This document shows positions 1 to 6,077 of a DNA stretch of 10,337 nucleotides, piece after piece. The first letter of the stretch is position 1, and every line of letters starts with the position of its first letter. Position numbers and translations under genes: made by a program. The DNA comes from Acidimicrobiaceae bacterium (GTDB taxonomy: Bacteria > Actinomycetota > Acidimicrobiia > Acidimicrobiales > UBA8190): contig DMNK01000153.1 of NCBI GenBank assembly GCA_003453695.1, positions 19,862 to 30,198 on the forward strand. The letters run 5' to 3'. The notes below the pieces were generated by a model. It did not search any database. It was not told the origin of the DNA and saw only the letters and a list, made by a program, of their open reading frames with translations.

Positions 1-279
1 GCGGCGGTGGACGGTGAGGCGCCGCAGGTCTACGACATGCAGCGCAAGTTCGCCGCCACGGGAGACGCCGCCTCCCAGCTGGACGACCAGCTGGCGAAGA
101 CCGGGAACGCCGTGCACCAGGCCATCTACGGGCCGCCGAGCATGTCGGGGCCCCGGGATGTCAGCACGGTGGCGCGCCAGCTCAACAACCTGCGCCCCGA
201 CGTGCTGGCCACGATCGCCCAGACCAAGGACTTCCTGCTGGGAACCCGCTCGACGCTCGACTCGGCCATCAGCGGATAG
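1..279 (+). CDS. 3' end of an unidentified CDS (5' end outside window)
   Basis: The frame is open from base 1 to a TAG at 277-279, giving the last 92 residues of a longer protein. Third positions are almost all G or C, as expected for a real gene here. The visible tail is hydrophilic and looks helical, with Leu/Gln/Asp-rich stretches (LDDQLAKTGNAVHQAIYG, then VARQLNNLRPDVLA). It has no Cys, no membrane segment and no recognisable catalytic motif. Such a helical tail could close a beta-propeller (BNR/sialidase-like) secreted protein, but this is only an impression and I do not assign a function. The gene converges on the FtsX-type permease, with one base between the two stop codons. Confidence 0.7.
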   Translation, partial: AAVDGEAPQVYDMQRKFAATGDAASQLDDQLAKTGNAVHQAIYGPPSMSGPRDVSTVARQLNNLRPDVLATIAQTKDFLLGTRSTLDSAISG

Positions 280-292
280 CTCACCCGATGGC
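265..292. terminator. Weak inverted repeat spanning two convergent stops
   Basis: GCCATC at 265-270 is complementary to GATGGC at 287-292. The 16-nt loop contains both the plus-strand TAG (277-279) and the minus-strand TGA (283-281). There is no T tract on either side. It could act as a small bidirectional terminator, but a 6-bp stem with a loop this size may arise by chance in G+C-rich DNA. Confidence 0.25.
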
Positions 293-2056
293 GGCCAGCG
301 CCGAGGCGGGCGCCAGCCGGGCTGCCCGCCACCCGCCGGCCAAGCCCGCCACCAGGCCTCCCACCACCGAGAAGGCGATCCCGAGCAGCAGGGTGGTGGC
401 GTGCACCGGCGCCGTGAGCGGAATGAGGAGCTTCGCCGAGGTGCGCGTCGACTGGTGGAACAAGGCGCTGGCGGCCGAGGCGCCGATCGAGTTCGACGCT
501 GACACGGCAGTGAGACTCGGCCCCACGGCGCCGATCAGCCCGCACACCGCGATGCCGATTCCCAAGCCCAGACCCGCCCCCAGCACGCCGATGAGCGTCG
601 TCTCGGCCACGATCTGGCCGACCACCCGCCCTCGGGACCACCCCACGGCGCGCAGGGTGCCGATCTCCCTGACCCGTTTCGACACACTCGACAGGGTGAG
701 CAAGGCGGCGATGACGAAGGCGGCGACGAGGATGATGAGGGCGACGGCGCCGCCGAAATCCGAGGCGATGGTATGGGCGTTGGCCAGGCTCCCGGTGACC
801 GTGCTGTCGAGCGAGTTGTCAGCCAGGACCTGGGCACCGGGCAAGACATGGCGCAGGCGCTTCACGACGGCGTTCACCTGAGACGAGCTCGTCACCTGCA
901 CCAGGACCTCGTTCACCTGCGTGGGCGTCGACGACAGTCCCTGCAGCGTGGCCAGGTCGAAATAGACGTCGGCGGTGGCCCCCGAGGCGGTCGGGTTCAC
1001 CAACCCGACCACGGTGAAGGTGGTGCCGTCGATCGGGAGCTGCTGCCCGACCTTGATGGATTTGGAACTGGCGTACGCCGCGCTCACGAGCACCTGGTCG
1101 GCAGGGTGGGCGCCGAACCACTGTCCCTTCACCACCTGTGCCTTGGTCACGAGGCCCAGGGTCGGCTGACCGGGATCGACTCCGCCCACCGTGTAGCTGC
1201 TCGTGTTGATGTCGGTGCTCGGAGGGTTCACCACCTGGTTGATGGTGACGGCGGGGACCACCACCTGGCTGACGAACTGCTGGTAGCTGGCGGGCAGGCA
1301 TTGCTGCAGCACCGGAGCCAGCGCCCCGGCGTCGGACAGGAAGCCGCTCCCGCCGCTGCCCGATCCTCGCTGGCTCAAGGCGGCGGCGAAGCTCGGGTTG
1401 GAGAACAGGCAGGAGGCGATCTGGCTGCCCTGGGCGGGAGTGAGGGGCGGCACGTTCTCCAAGGCGTTGATGGTCTGTGCCGGGGTGACGACGGTGGCCG
1501 TGATGTTGGGAACCGTCCCTGTCTCGTGCTCGGCTTGCATGGACAACGCCGGTGCAGCCGACTTCACCCCCTTGACACCGCTCACCACGTTCACGGCCTG
1601 TTGCGGGAAGGTGATCAACGTGCCGGGCAGGAAGAAGTCGTGGGTGAACTTCGTCCCCGGCGGCCCCAGCTTGGAAAGATCGGTCAGGACGCTCGAGTTG
1701 GAGCTGAGGAGCGCGGCGTCGTCAGCGGTGTTGAGCTGGCTCAGTGCCTTCCCCGAGGCACCGCCGAAGAAGGCGGCCCCCTGGCTGAGCAGGTTCGAGC
1801 CCTGCGCCCCCCCGGCCGGGTTGGCAGACGATGACGACGACGCCGCCGTCGTGGGGGCCACGGTGCGGGTGACCACGATGTCGGTACCCACCGAACTGAG
1901 CGGCGACAGCGCCCGGCTCTGGCTGGCGGACAGGCCCTCCGAGACGCCGATGATCCCGACGACCATCCCCACGCCGAGCGCCAGGCCGAGAGCCGTGACG
2001 ATCGTGCGCCCGGCACGCCGCGTCAGCTCGCTCCAGGCGTAGCCGAATGAGAACAT
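281..2056 (-). CDS. FtsX/MacB-type ABC transporter permease
   Basis: The 591-residue product has the layout of MacB/FtsX permeases. A short cytoplasmic N-terminus leads into TM1 at about 19-38 (GLALGVGMVVGIIGV). A large extracytoplasmic domain covers about 40-430. Three C-terminal helices lie near 435-457, 483-508 and 552-574. The segment after TM2 (KRVREIGTLRAVGWSRGRVV, 460-479) is the FtsX-family coupling region, and the C-terminus ends in the typical GGWRAARLAPASALA. The outer domain contains Ser- and Gly-rich linkers (about 69-88 and 231-238) and two Cys (216, 253) that could form a disulfide. The ATG at 2056 was chosen because the protein then starts like the family; a G-run lies just upstream. 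The same frame stays open 157 codons further, but that extension antisenses the MFS gene. Such permeases move lipids, peptides or drugs, or transmit signals, with a separate ATPase. No ATPase gene is adjacent on either side within this window. Substrate is unknown. Confidence 0.9.
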   Translation of the reverse strand: MFSFGYAWSELTRRAGRTIVTALGLALGVGMVVGIIGVSEGLSASQSRALSPLSSVGTDIVVTRTVAPTTAASSSSSANPAGGAQGSNLLSQGAAFFGGASGKALSQLNTADDAALLSSNSSVLTDLSKLGPPGTKFTHDFFLPGTLITFPQQAVNVVSGVKGVKSAAPALSMQAEHETGTVPNITATVVTPAQTINALENVPPLTPAQGSQIASCLFSNPSFAAALSQRGSGSGGSGFLSDAGALAPVLQQCLPASYQQFVSQVVVPAVTINQVVNPPSTDINTSSYTVGGVDPGQPTLGLVTKAQVVKGQWFGAHPADQVLVSAAYASSKSIKVGQQLPIDGTTFTVVGLVNPTASGATADVYFDLATLQGLSSTPTQVNEVLVQVTSSSQVNAVVKRLRHVLPGAQVLADNSLDSTVTGSLANAHTIASDFGGAVALIILVAAFVIAALLTLSSVSKRVREIGTLRAVGWSRGRVVGQIVAETTLIGVLGAGLGLGIGIAVCGLIGAVGPSLTAVSASNSIGASAASALFHQSTRTSAKLLIPLTAPVHATTLLLGIAFSVVGGLVAGLAGGWRAARLAPASALAAIG

Positions 2057-2082
2057 GCACCCCCCCGTAGGCGCTCCGCATG

Positions 2083-3396
2083 CTAATCGGGGCCGACGGA
2101 GGTGCCAAGGCCCGGCACAGCTGTGTCCGCCACGGCGGGCTCGGGGACGAAGGGGACCACCGTGGTGATGTCCTCGAGCTCCCGTCCACCGGTCTCGGGA
2201 TAGAAGGCGGCGATGAGGACGGCGGCCAGCAACGGGCCGGCCGAGAGCACGAACACGGCCTTGGGGAGGTTGCCGACCCCTCCGATCAACGCCCCGGCGA
2301 TGAAGAAGCTGGCCGACTGCCCTACGTAACGGGCGCCGTTGGCAAAGGAGTTGCCGAAGGCACGCAGCTCGGTCGGGAAGAGCTCGGTGCCGAACCCGCT
2401 GCCCGTGGGCCAGGACCCGAACACCCCTACGTAGACAAGCGCCAGCGAGAGAAACAGCTCGACGTGCGTCCGGGCCAGATGGAAGAAGAGGTACAGCCCG
2501 AGCACAACCACCACGAGGAAGGTGCACAGCACGGGCTTGCGACCGATCCGGTCACTCAACGACCCGGCCAGGAGGAGCACCGGGATGGCGAGCGCACCGG
2601 ATGCCACCAGCGTCAGGCTCGAAGCCGACGAGGAGAGGTGGCGTTGGGTCTCCATGAAGTCGACCACGTACACGGTGGCCTGGGTGACGAGGTTGGCCAG
2701 GACCCCGACGCTGCACAGCAGGGCCAATCGGCGCAGGTGCGGCGGCGACAGGATCCTCGTCCAGCGCCCCTTGACCGCGTGGGTGTGCGATGCGGCGCGA
2801 TAGCGAGCCGTCTCGCCGAGCGACCGTTGCAAACGGAGCACCACGAACAGCACCGGCAGGGCAGCCACGTAGAGGAAGCGCCACGAGGCGTGCAGCGGAC
2901 TGAGCACGGCGCCGTTCAAGATGGCCGACCACCCCGTGCCCAGCGCGCTGAGCATGGCCAGCCACCCGAATCCGAATCCGCGGGCGCCGGCCGGCAGCTC
3001 CTCGGCGATGATCGTCCAGATGATCGCCGTCTGGACGACGAGGAAGAAGCGGGCCAGGAACTGAAAGGCGACGAAGCTTCCGAGATCGGGCGACAGCGCC
3101 GTGGCACCGGTCATGGCCGTGTATCCCACGATCGCCCAGAGCAGGATGCGACGACGTCCGTGCCGATCGGCCCGCCGGGCTGCCAGCACGGCAGGGACGG
3201 CACCCAGGTATACGAGGGCGATCCATTCCGACGCCGCCGCCTGGTCCACACCGAAGGTCTGCCGGATGGGCTTGAGCGCCACCGTGATGATGTTGAAGTC
3301 GTAGCCCTCGAAGAAGCTGGCCACGCCCAAGAGCGTGAGAAGGCGCCAGTGCTCGGACGTGAGAAGACGCCGCGTCGTGATCGTGCGCCGTCCCAC
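2083..3396 (-). CDS. MFS transporter (metabolite:H+ symporter / sugar-porter-like)
   Basis: This is a 437-residue, twelve-helix major facilitator. Family signposts are GYDF in the first helix (31-34), motif A after TM2 (ADRHGRRRIL, 76-85), its second-half counterpart (SLSDRIGRKP, 279-288), ELFPTELRAFGNSF (338-351) and the C-terminal YPETGGRELEDI (399-410). These fit the sugar-porter and metabolite/aromatic-acid:H+ symporter branches, so it probably moves a small organic acid or related solute through the cytoplasmic membrane. The substrate cannot be read from sequence. The frame is open upstream to 3570, but its first 58 codons are translations of the 11-bp repeat array and overlap the divergent gene. 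I therefore start at GTG 3396, about 16 residues before TM1. No clear ribosome binding site precedes it. The stop is 26 bp before the permease ATG, suggesting a two-gene operon. Confidence 0.88.
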   Translation of the reverse strand: MGRRTITTRRLLTSEHWRLLTLLGVASFFEGYDFNIITVALKPIRQTFGVDQAAASEWIALVYLGAVPAVLAARRADRHGRRRILLWAIVGYTAMTGATALSPDLGSFVAFQFLARFFLVVQTAIIWTIIAEELPAGARGFGFGWLAMLSALGTGWSAILNGAVLSPLHASWRFLYVAALPVLFVVLRLQRSLGETARYRAASHTHAVKGRWTRILSPPHLRRLALLCSVGVLANLVTQATVYVVDFMETQRHLSSSASSLTLVASGALAIPVLLLAGSLSDRIGRKPVLCTFLVVVVLGLYLFFHLARTHVELFLSLALVYVGVFGSWPTGSGFGTELFPTELRAFGNSFANGARYVGQSASFFIAGALIGGVGNLPKAVFVLSAGPLLAAVLIAAFYPETGGRELEDITTVVPFVPEPAVADTAVPGLGTSVGPD

Positions 3397-3406
3397 CGAG
3401 CAGGGA

Positions 3407-3412
3407 ACGCTA
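3407..3412 (-). promoter_or_regulatory. Candidate -10 element for the MFS gene
   Basis: Read on the minus strand this is TAGCGT, matching the loose actinobacterial -10 pattern TAnnnT. It lies 10 nt before the proposed GTG at 3396, implying a leader of only a few bases. No -35 box is recognisable. Confidence 0.2.
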
Positions 3413-3437
3413 GAACAGCTCAGCTCCTGGCGCCCCG

Positions 3438-3523
3438 GCGTCGACCGGGCGTCGACCGGGCGTCGACCCGGGGTTGCTTGGGCGTGGCTCGGGCATCGCT
3501 CGGGCCGCTCGGGCGTCGCTCCG
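3438..3523. repeat. Degenerate 11-bp tandem repeat array, about 8 units
   Basis: Units follow an 11-bp period: GCGTCGACCGG at 3438-3448 and again at 3449-3459, GCGTCGACCCG at 3460-3470, GGGTTGCTTGG at 3471-3481, GCGTGGCTCGG at 3482-3492, GCATCGCTCGG at 3493-3503, a 9-bp unit GCCGCTCGG at 3504-3512, and GCGTCGCTCCG at 3513-3523. The first three contain the palindrome GTCGAC at exact 11-bp spacing, roughly one helical turn. The array fills most of the gap between the divergent MFS and SnoaL-like genes. It could be a multi-site operator, a DNA-bending or nucleoid-protein site, or a neutral minisatellite. Confidence 0.85.
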
Positions 3524-3528
3524 CGTCC

Positions 3529-3534
3529 TAGCAT
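3529..3534 (+). promoter_or_regulatory. Candidate -10 element for a leaderless SnoaL-like gene
   Basis: TAGCAT matches TAnnnT and ends 7 nt before the GTG at 3542. Transcription would therefore begin at or next to the start codon. Leaderless genes with this spacing are common in actinobacteria, and no Shine-Dalgarno sequence precedes the GTG. No convincing -35 is present; that position falls within the repeat array. Confidence 0.35.
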
Positions 3535-3541
3535 CTGCCCG

Positions 3542-3931
3542 GTGACGACCCGGGCGGACGTGGTGCGCACTGACTATCAGCGCTTCAACGAGCAGGACTT
3601 CGAAGGGGTGCTCGAGTTGTTCGACGCCGACGTGGAGTGGCCCGACGCCTTCGACGACTCGGCGCTGTCCGGGAGGAACGCCGTCCGGGCCTACTGGGAG
3701 CGCTATTTCGAGGTGGCCGTGCCCACGGAGATCCTGGGTGAGGTGGTGGAGATCGGCGATGCCGTGGTGGCCGTCGCCTACCGACAGGTCTACGAGCGAG
3801 CGGGTGGCGCCTTCGGTCCACCGGCGGTCGTCGTCCACCGTTTCACGTTCCGAGACGAGCGGATCGCCAGGATGGAGCTCACCGCTCTCGACGAAACACC
3901 GGACTACGTCCGCGAGCGCTTCCGGAGTTGA
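3542..3931 (+). CDS. SnoaL-like / NTF2-fold protein
   Basis: This 129-residue protein has the size and layout of the SnoaL-like NTF2 superfamily. The N-terminal helix contains the usual YQRFNEQDFEGVLELFDADVEW (12-33). A helix follows around 44-58 (GRNAVRAYWERYFEV), then beta strands 62-116 including VVVHRFTFRDERIARMEL. These cone-shaped domains are small-molecule-binding proteins or enzymes (polyketide cyclases, isomerases, hydrolases), usually cytoplasmic and dimeric. Many have no assigned reaction, and the fold alone does not reveal one here. GTG 3542 was chosen because it gives the standard family N-terminus directly after a -10-like sequence; GTG codons at 3560 and 3563 are alternatives. 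It is transcribed away from the MFS gene and ends at a hairpin shared with the converging gene. Confidence 0.85.
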   Translation: MTTRADVVRTDYQRFNEQDFEGVLELFDADVEWPDAFDDSALSGRNAVRAYWERYFEVAVPTEILGEVVEIGDAVVAVAYRQVYERAGGAFGPPAVVVHRFTFRDERIARMELTALDETPDYVRERFRS

Positions 3932-3952
3932 AGCTGTCCAGGCCGGACAGCT
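3932..3952. terminator. Hairpin between convergent genes
   Basis: AGCTGTCC (3932-3939) and GGACAGCT (3945-3952) form a perfect 8-bp stem with a 5-base loop. It begins at the base after the SnoaL-like stop and lies 14 bases from the stop of the opposing gene at 3966. There is no T run on either strand, so it would be a U-less, bidirectional terminator of the kind often seen in high-G+C actinobacteria. Confidence 0.65.
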
Positions 3953-3965
3953 GCATACAGCCCGC

Positions 3966-4328
3966 CTAGAGGCGGTGCGCCAAGGTGGGGTTCCGAAGCA
4001 CGGCAGCGACCGTCGGCGTCAGGCGACCGGTGCGCCGGTCGCATTCGGGTGATTCGACGAGATGGACGAGCAGGGCGTCGCGCCGGTTCTCGACGCCGAT
4101 CTCAGAGTCGTCCACCGGCGCCACCGCCGGGAACGTCAGGGCACACACCTCGCAGCGCACCTGGATGAGGCGCTCGGCGCGCTGGGTCACCGGGTCAGGG
4201 CAGGGGCCACAAGGTTCGGTGAGCTGGGTGGCCGGCTCGGAAGGCTGGGCCGGCAGCCGACGCGGGCGGGACGCCGGCGCTGGCGACCCGCCCGCCAGCG
4301 TCCCGGCTCGTCCACCCGCTCCACCCAT
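3966..4328 (-). CDS. Small Cys-rich protein of unknown function (possible zinc ribbon)
   Basis: The 120-residue product starts with a Gly/Ala/Pro-rich, probably disordered stretch (1-38). It continues with Cys40-x2-Cys43, Cys59-x2-Cys62 and then His89...Cys96, a pattern that could hold one zinc. The C-terminal part (RRDALLVHLVESPECDRRTGRLTPTV) looks folded and polar. I do not recognise the family. G/C-biased third positions on this strand and a poor, Arg/Ser-rich opposite frame support it as the real gene. ATG 4328 is preferred because GGAG (4341-4338) sits 9 bases before it. ATG 4337, which overlaps the leader ORF stop as ATGA, and ATG 4352 are alternatives. It lies downstream of the acyltransferase on the same strand and converges on the SnoaL-like gene. 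Confidence 0.6.
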   Translation of the reverse strand: MGGAGGRAGTLAGGSPAPASRPRRLPAQPSEPATQLTEPCGPCPDPVTQRAERLIQVRCEVCALTFPAVAPVDDSEIGVENRRDALLVHLVESPECDRRTGRLTPTVAAVLRNPTLAHRL

Positions 4329-4333
4329 GGATG

Positions 4334-4393
4334 TCATCTCCACCCGAACCATCTGGGCGGCCCGGTACCCACCACCGTCTCCCCGGTAACCAT
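4334..4393 (-). CDS. Candidate 19-residue leader ORF
   Basis: ATG 4393 follows an unusually strong Shine-Dalgarno sequence at an ideal 7-base distance and opens a short frame, MVTGETVVGTGPPRWFGWR, ending at TGA 4336-4334. That stop lies between the GGAG and ATG of the next ORF and overlaps its alternative ATG at 4337 as ATGA. It could be a leader peptide coupled to translation of the Cys-rich protein. Alternatively, the true N-terminus of that protein may be here with the frame broken by a mutation or sequencing error. Two Trp in the last six residues are unusual for a random peptide. Confidence 0.35.
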   Translation of the reverse strand: MVTGETVVGTGPPRWFGWR

Positions 4394-4400
4394 CAAGTCG

Positions 4401-4409
4401 CCTTTCCTT
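4401..4409 (-). promoter_or_regulatory. Strong Shine-Dalgarno sequence (AAGGAAAGG)
   Basis: The minus strand reads AAGGAAAGG, ending 7 bases before ATG 4393. It is the clearest ribosome binding site in the window. It points to translation starting at 4393 rather than directly at the Cys-rich protein's own start codons. Confidence 0.5.
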
Positions 4410-4455
4410 GCGGTGAGTTGTGATCTCGTTTTCTGGCGCCCTGTCCCGTTGGCCA

Positions 4456-5910
4456 CTACACCGCCCGAAGGGCAGGAGACGCCGGAGACCTGGTGCGGTG
4501 GCCGGCCGCAGACACGGCCTTCGTGAGCTCCGTCATCGCTTCGGGGATGTACCGGGCCAGCACGTCGATGTCGGGGACGGCGTCCCGGCAGCCGAGGAGG
4601 CCGAAGCCGATCTGGTCCCGGTACGACATGGCCGTGATGTTCACGCAGGCACCGTCGATCACCGGCCCGAAGGGGTGGTAGGCGACCATCTCGGCTCCGG
4701 CGCAGTACAGGGGGAAGTCCGGGCCAGGGAAGCTCGAGACCACGACGCTGAAGGGGGGGAAGCGCGACGAGAGCCCCAGCGACCGGTACAACCGGCCCCC
4801 CGGGCCGAGGAGGGCCGGCACGGCCATGGAGGCCATGTCCGAGAAGAGCGTCTCACCGAGGACCCGATGCTGCTCCTTGGCGCTGCGGGAGCTCTCGGCC
4901 ACCACCATGAGGCGGGTCAACGGGTCGGCCACGTCGGTCGCCAGGCTCACGAGCATGCCCGACAGCTGGTTCACCCCCGTGTCGAGACCGTCCCCATCGG
5001 TTCCGCCACGCACCGACACCGGGACGAATCCGGCCAGTGGCTCGGACGGGAGCTCGCCGTGCTCGTCCAAATAGAGGCGCAGGGCGGAGGAGGCGAGGGC
5101 CAGCACGACGTCGTTCACCTTGACGTGCGTCGCCTCGCGGACGGTGTCCACGTCGGCACGGTCCACCCGGGCCAGACCGGCCACCCGCTCCGTGCCGGCC
5201 TGGGCGGACAGCGGGGTGCGGGGGCCGTCGAACATCCCCGGCGGCGCGCTGACCTCGGCCAGCCGGTTGCGGTTGCGCACGACCGCCGCCGTGCCGGCCA
5301 GGCGCCCTATCAGCCGCGCTGCCGGAACGACGCGGCGTCCGGCGTTGAGCACGGCATCCCGGAGCAGCGACAGCCTGCGCGGCACCGGTTCGTCGTCGAT
5401 CTCATCAGGGTGTTCGGGCGTGGGGGCGACGGGCTCGAGGTCCATGAGCGCCGCCGTGACCTCGGTCCCGGCCACCCCGTCCACGATCGAGTGGTGGAGC
5501 TTGGCCACCCCGGCGACGAGCCCGCCTTCGAGCCCTTCGACGACGTGGATCTCCCACAGGGGGCGCGACCGGTCGAGCGGCCGGGCCAGCACGTCAGCGG
5601 CGTAGCGGGCCAACTCGAGCTCGGCCCCAGGTGGAGGCACCGCCCCGCGGCGGATGTGGCGGCTCAGATCTGGTTGGTGCTGCACCCAGCGGGGGTGGTC
5701 GAGCCCGGCCGGAACCTCGACCAGTCGCTTCTGGAAGGGCGGGATCCGCTGCATCCTGTTCTCCACCACCGTGCGCAACGCCTCGTAGGGAGGCGGGGCG
5801 TCGGGCGGCGCCGTGGAGGGATCGAGCACGGACACGGCCCCCACCTGAAAGAGATTGGTGCTCGATTCGAGCGAGACGAACAGCGAGTCGATCCCCGTCA
5901 GTGGACGCAT
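4456..5910 (-). CDS. Wax ester synthase / acyl-CoA:diacylglycerol acyltransferase family protein
   Basis: The 484-residue product matches the bacterial WS/DGAT family in length and motifs. It starts MRPLTGIDSLFVSLES, the usual opening. It has RPLDRSRPLWEIHVVEGL (110-127) and the catalytic HHxxxDG as HHSIVDG (139-145), whose second His is the expected general base. It continues with VNDVVLALASSALR (265-278) and a C-terminal FGPVIDGACVNITAMSY (414-430). The family transfers acyl groups from acyl-CoA to diacylglycerol or fatty alcohols, making storage triacylglycerol or wax esters at the membrane or lipid droplet. One oddity is SSFPGP (392-397) where many homologues have S-N-V-P-G-P. ATG 5910 is preceded by a G-run. 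The frame is open 58 codons further, but that extension is not family-like. Whether the product is TAG or wax ester cannot be read from sequence. Confidence 0.92.
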   Translation of the reverse strand: MRPLTGIDSLFVSLESSTNLFQVGAVSVLDPSTAPPDAPPPYEALRTVVENRMQRIPPFQKRLVEVPAGLDHPRWVQHQPDLSRHIRRGAVPPPGAELELARYAADVLARPLDRSRPLWEIHVVEGLEGGLVAGVAKLHHSIVDGVAGTEVTAALMDLEPVAPTPEHPDEIDDEPVPRRLSLLRDAVLNAGRRVVPAARLIGRLAGTAAVVRNRNRLAEVSAPPGMFDGPRTPLSAQAGTERVAGLARVDRADVDTVREATHVKVNDVVLALASSALRLYLDEHGELPSEPLAGFVPVSVRGGTDGDGLDTGVNQLSGMLVSLATDVADPLTRLMVVAESSRSAKEQHRVLGETLFSDMASMAVPALLGPGGRLYRSLGLSSRFPPFSVVVSSFPGPDFPLYCAGAEMVAYHPFGPVIDGACVNITAMSYRDQIGFGLLGCRDAVPDIDVLARYIPEAMTELTKAVSAAGHRTRSPASPALRAV

Positions 5911-6077
5911 TCGCAACACCCCCGGTTGCTGTTTGGTCGCGACGAGGCGGAGATGGTGAAGCAGGCCCCGCCTGGCGAAGAGGTAATTGTGCCCACCGGA
6001 GCCGGGTCGGAGCAGGCAATCTCGGCACAACTCGGGCGTCTCGGGCACGTTGCACCGGGAGCTGCGACGATTGGCCC
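5911..6077. other. Divergent intergenic region
   Basis: These 167 bases separate the starts of the acyltransferase and the nitronate monooxygenase-type gene and must hold both promoters. I see no convincing -35/-10 pair. A 5-bp stem with a 3-base loop (CAGGC/GCCTG, about 5972-5984) and three spaced CTCGG motifs (about 6021-6046) are the only structure noticed. Neither is strong enough to call an operator. Confidence 0.4.

Noticed and set aside
2057..2527. N-terminal extension of the permease frame by 157 codons on the minus strand
   Set aside because: It is antisense-frame overlap with the MFS gene, is Arg/Pro/Gly-rich without family similarity, and the ATG at 2056 gives a normal MacB/FtsX N-terminus.
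3438..3523. Possible CRISPR array
   Set aside because: The units are 11 bp, contiguous and without spacers, and no cas genes are present.
3397..3570. N-terminal extension of the MFS frame to 3570
   Set aside because: The extra 58 residues translate the 11-bp repeats and run into the divergent SnoaL-like gene; the first helix begins shortly after GTG 3396.
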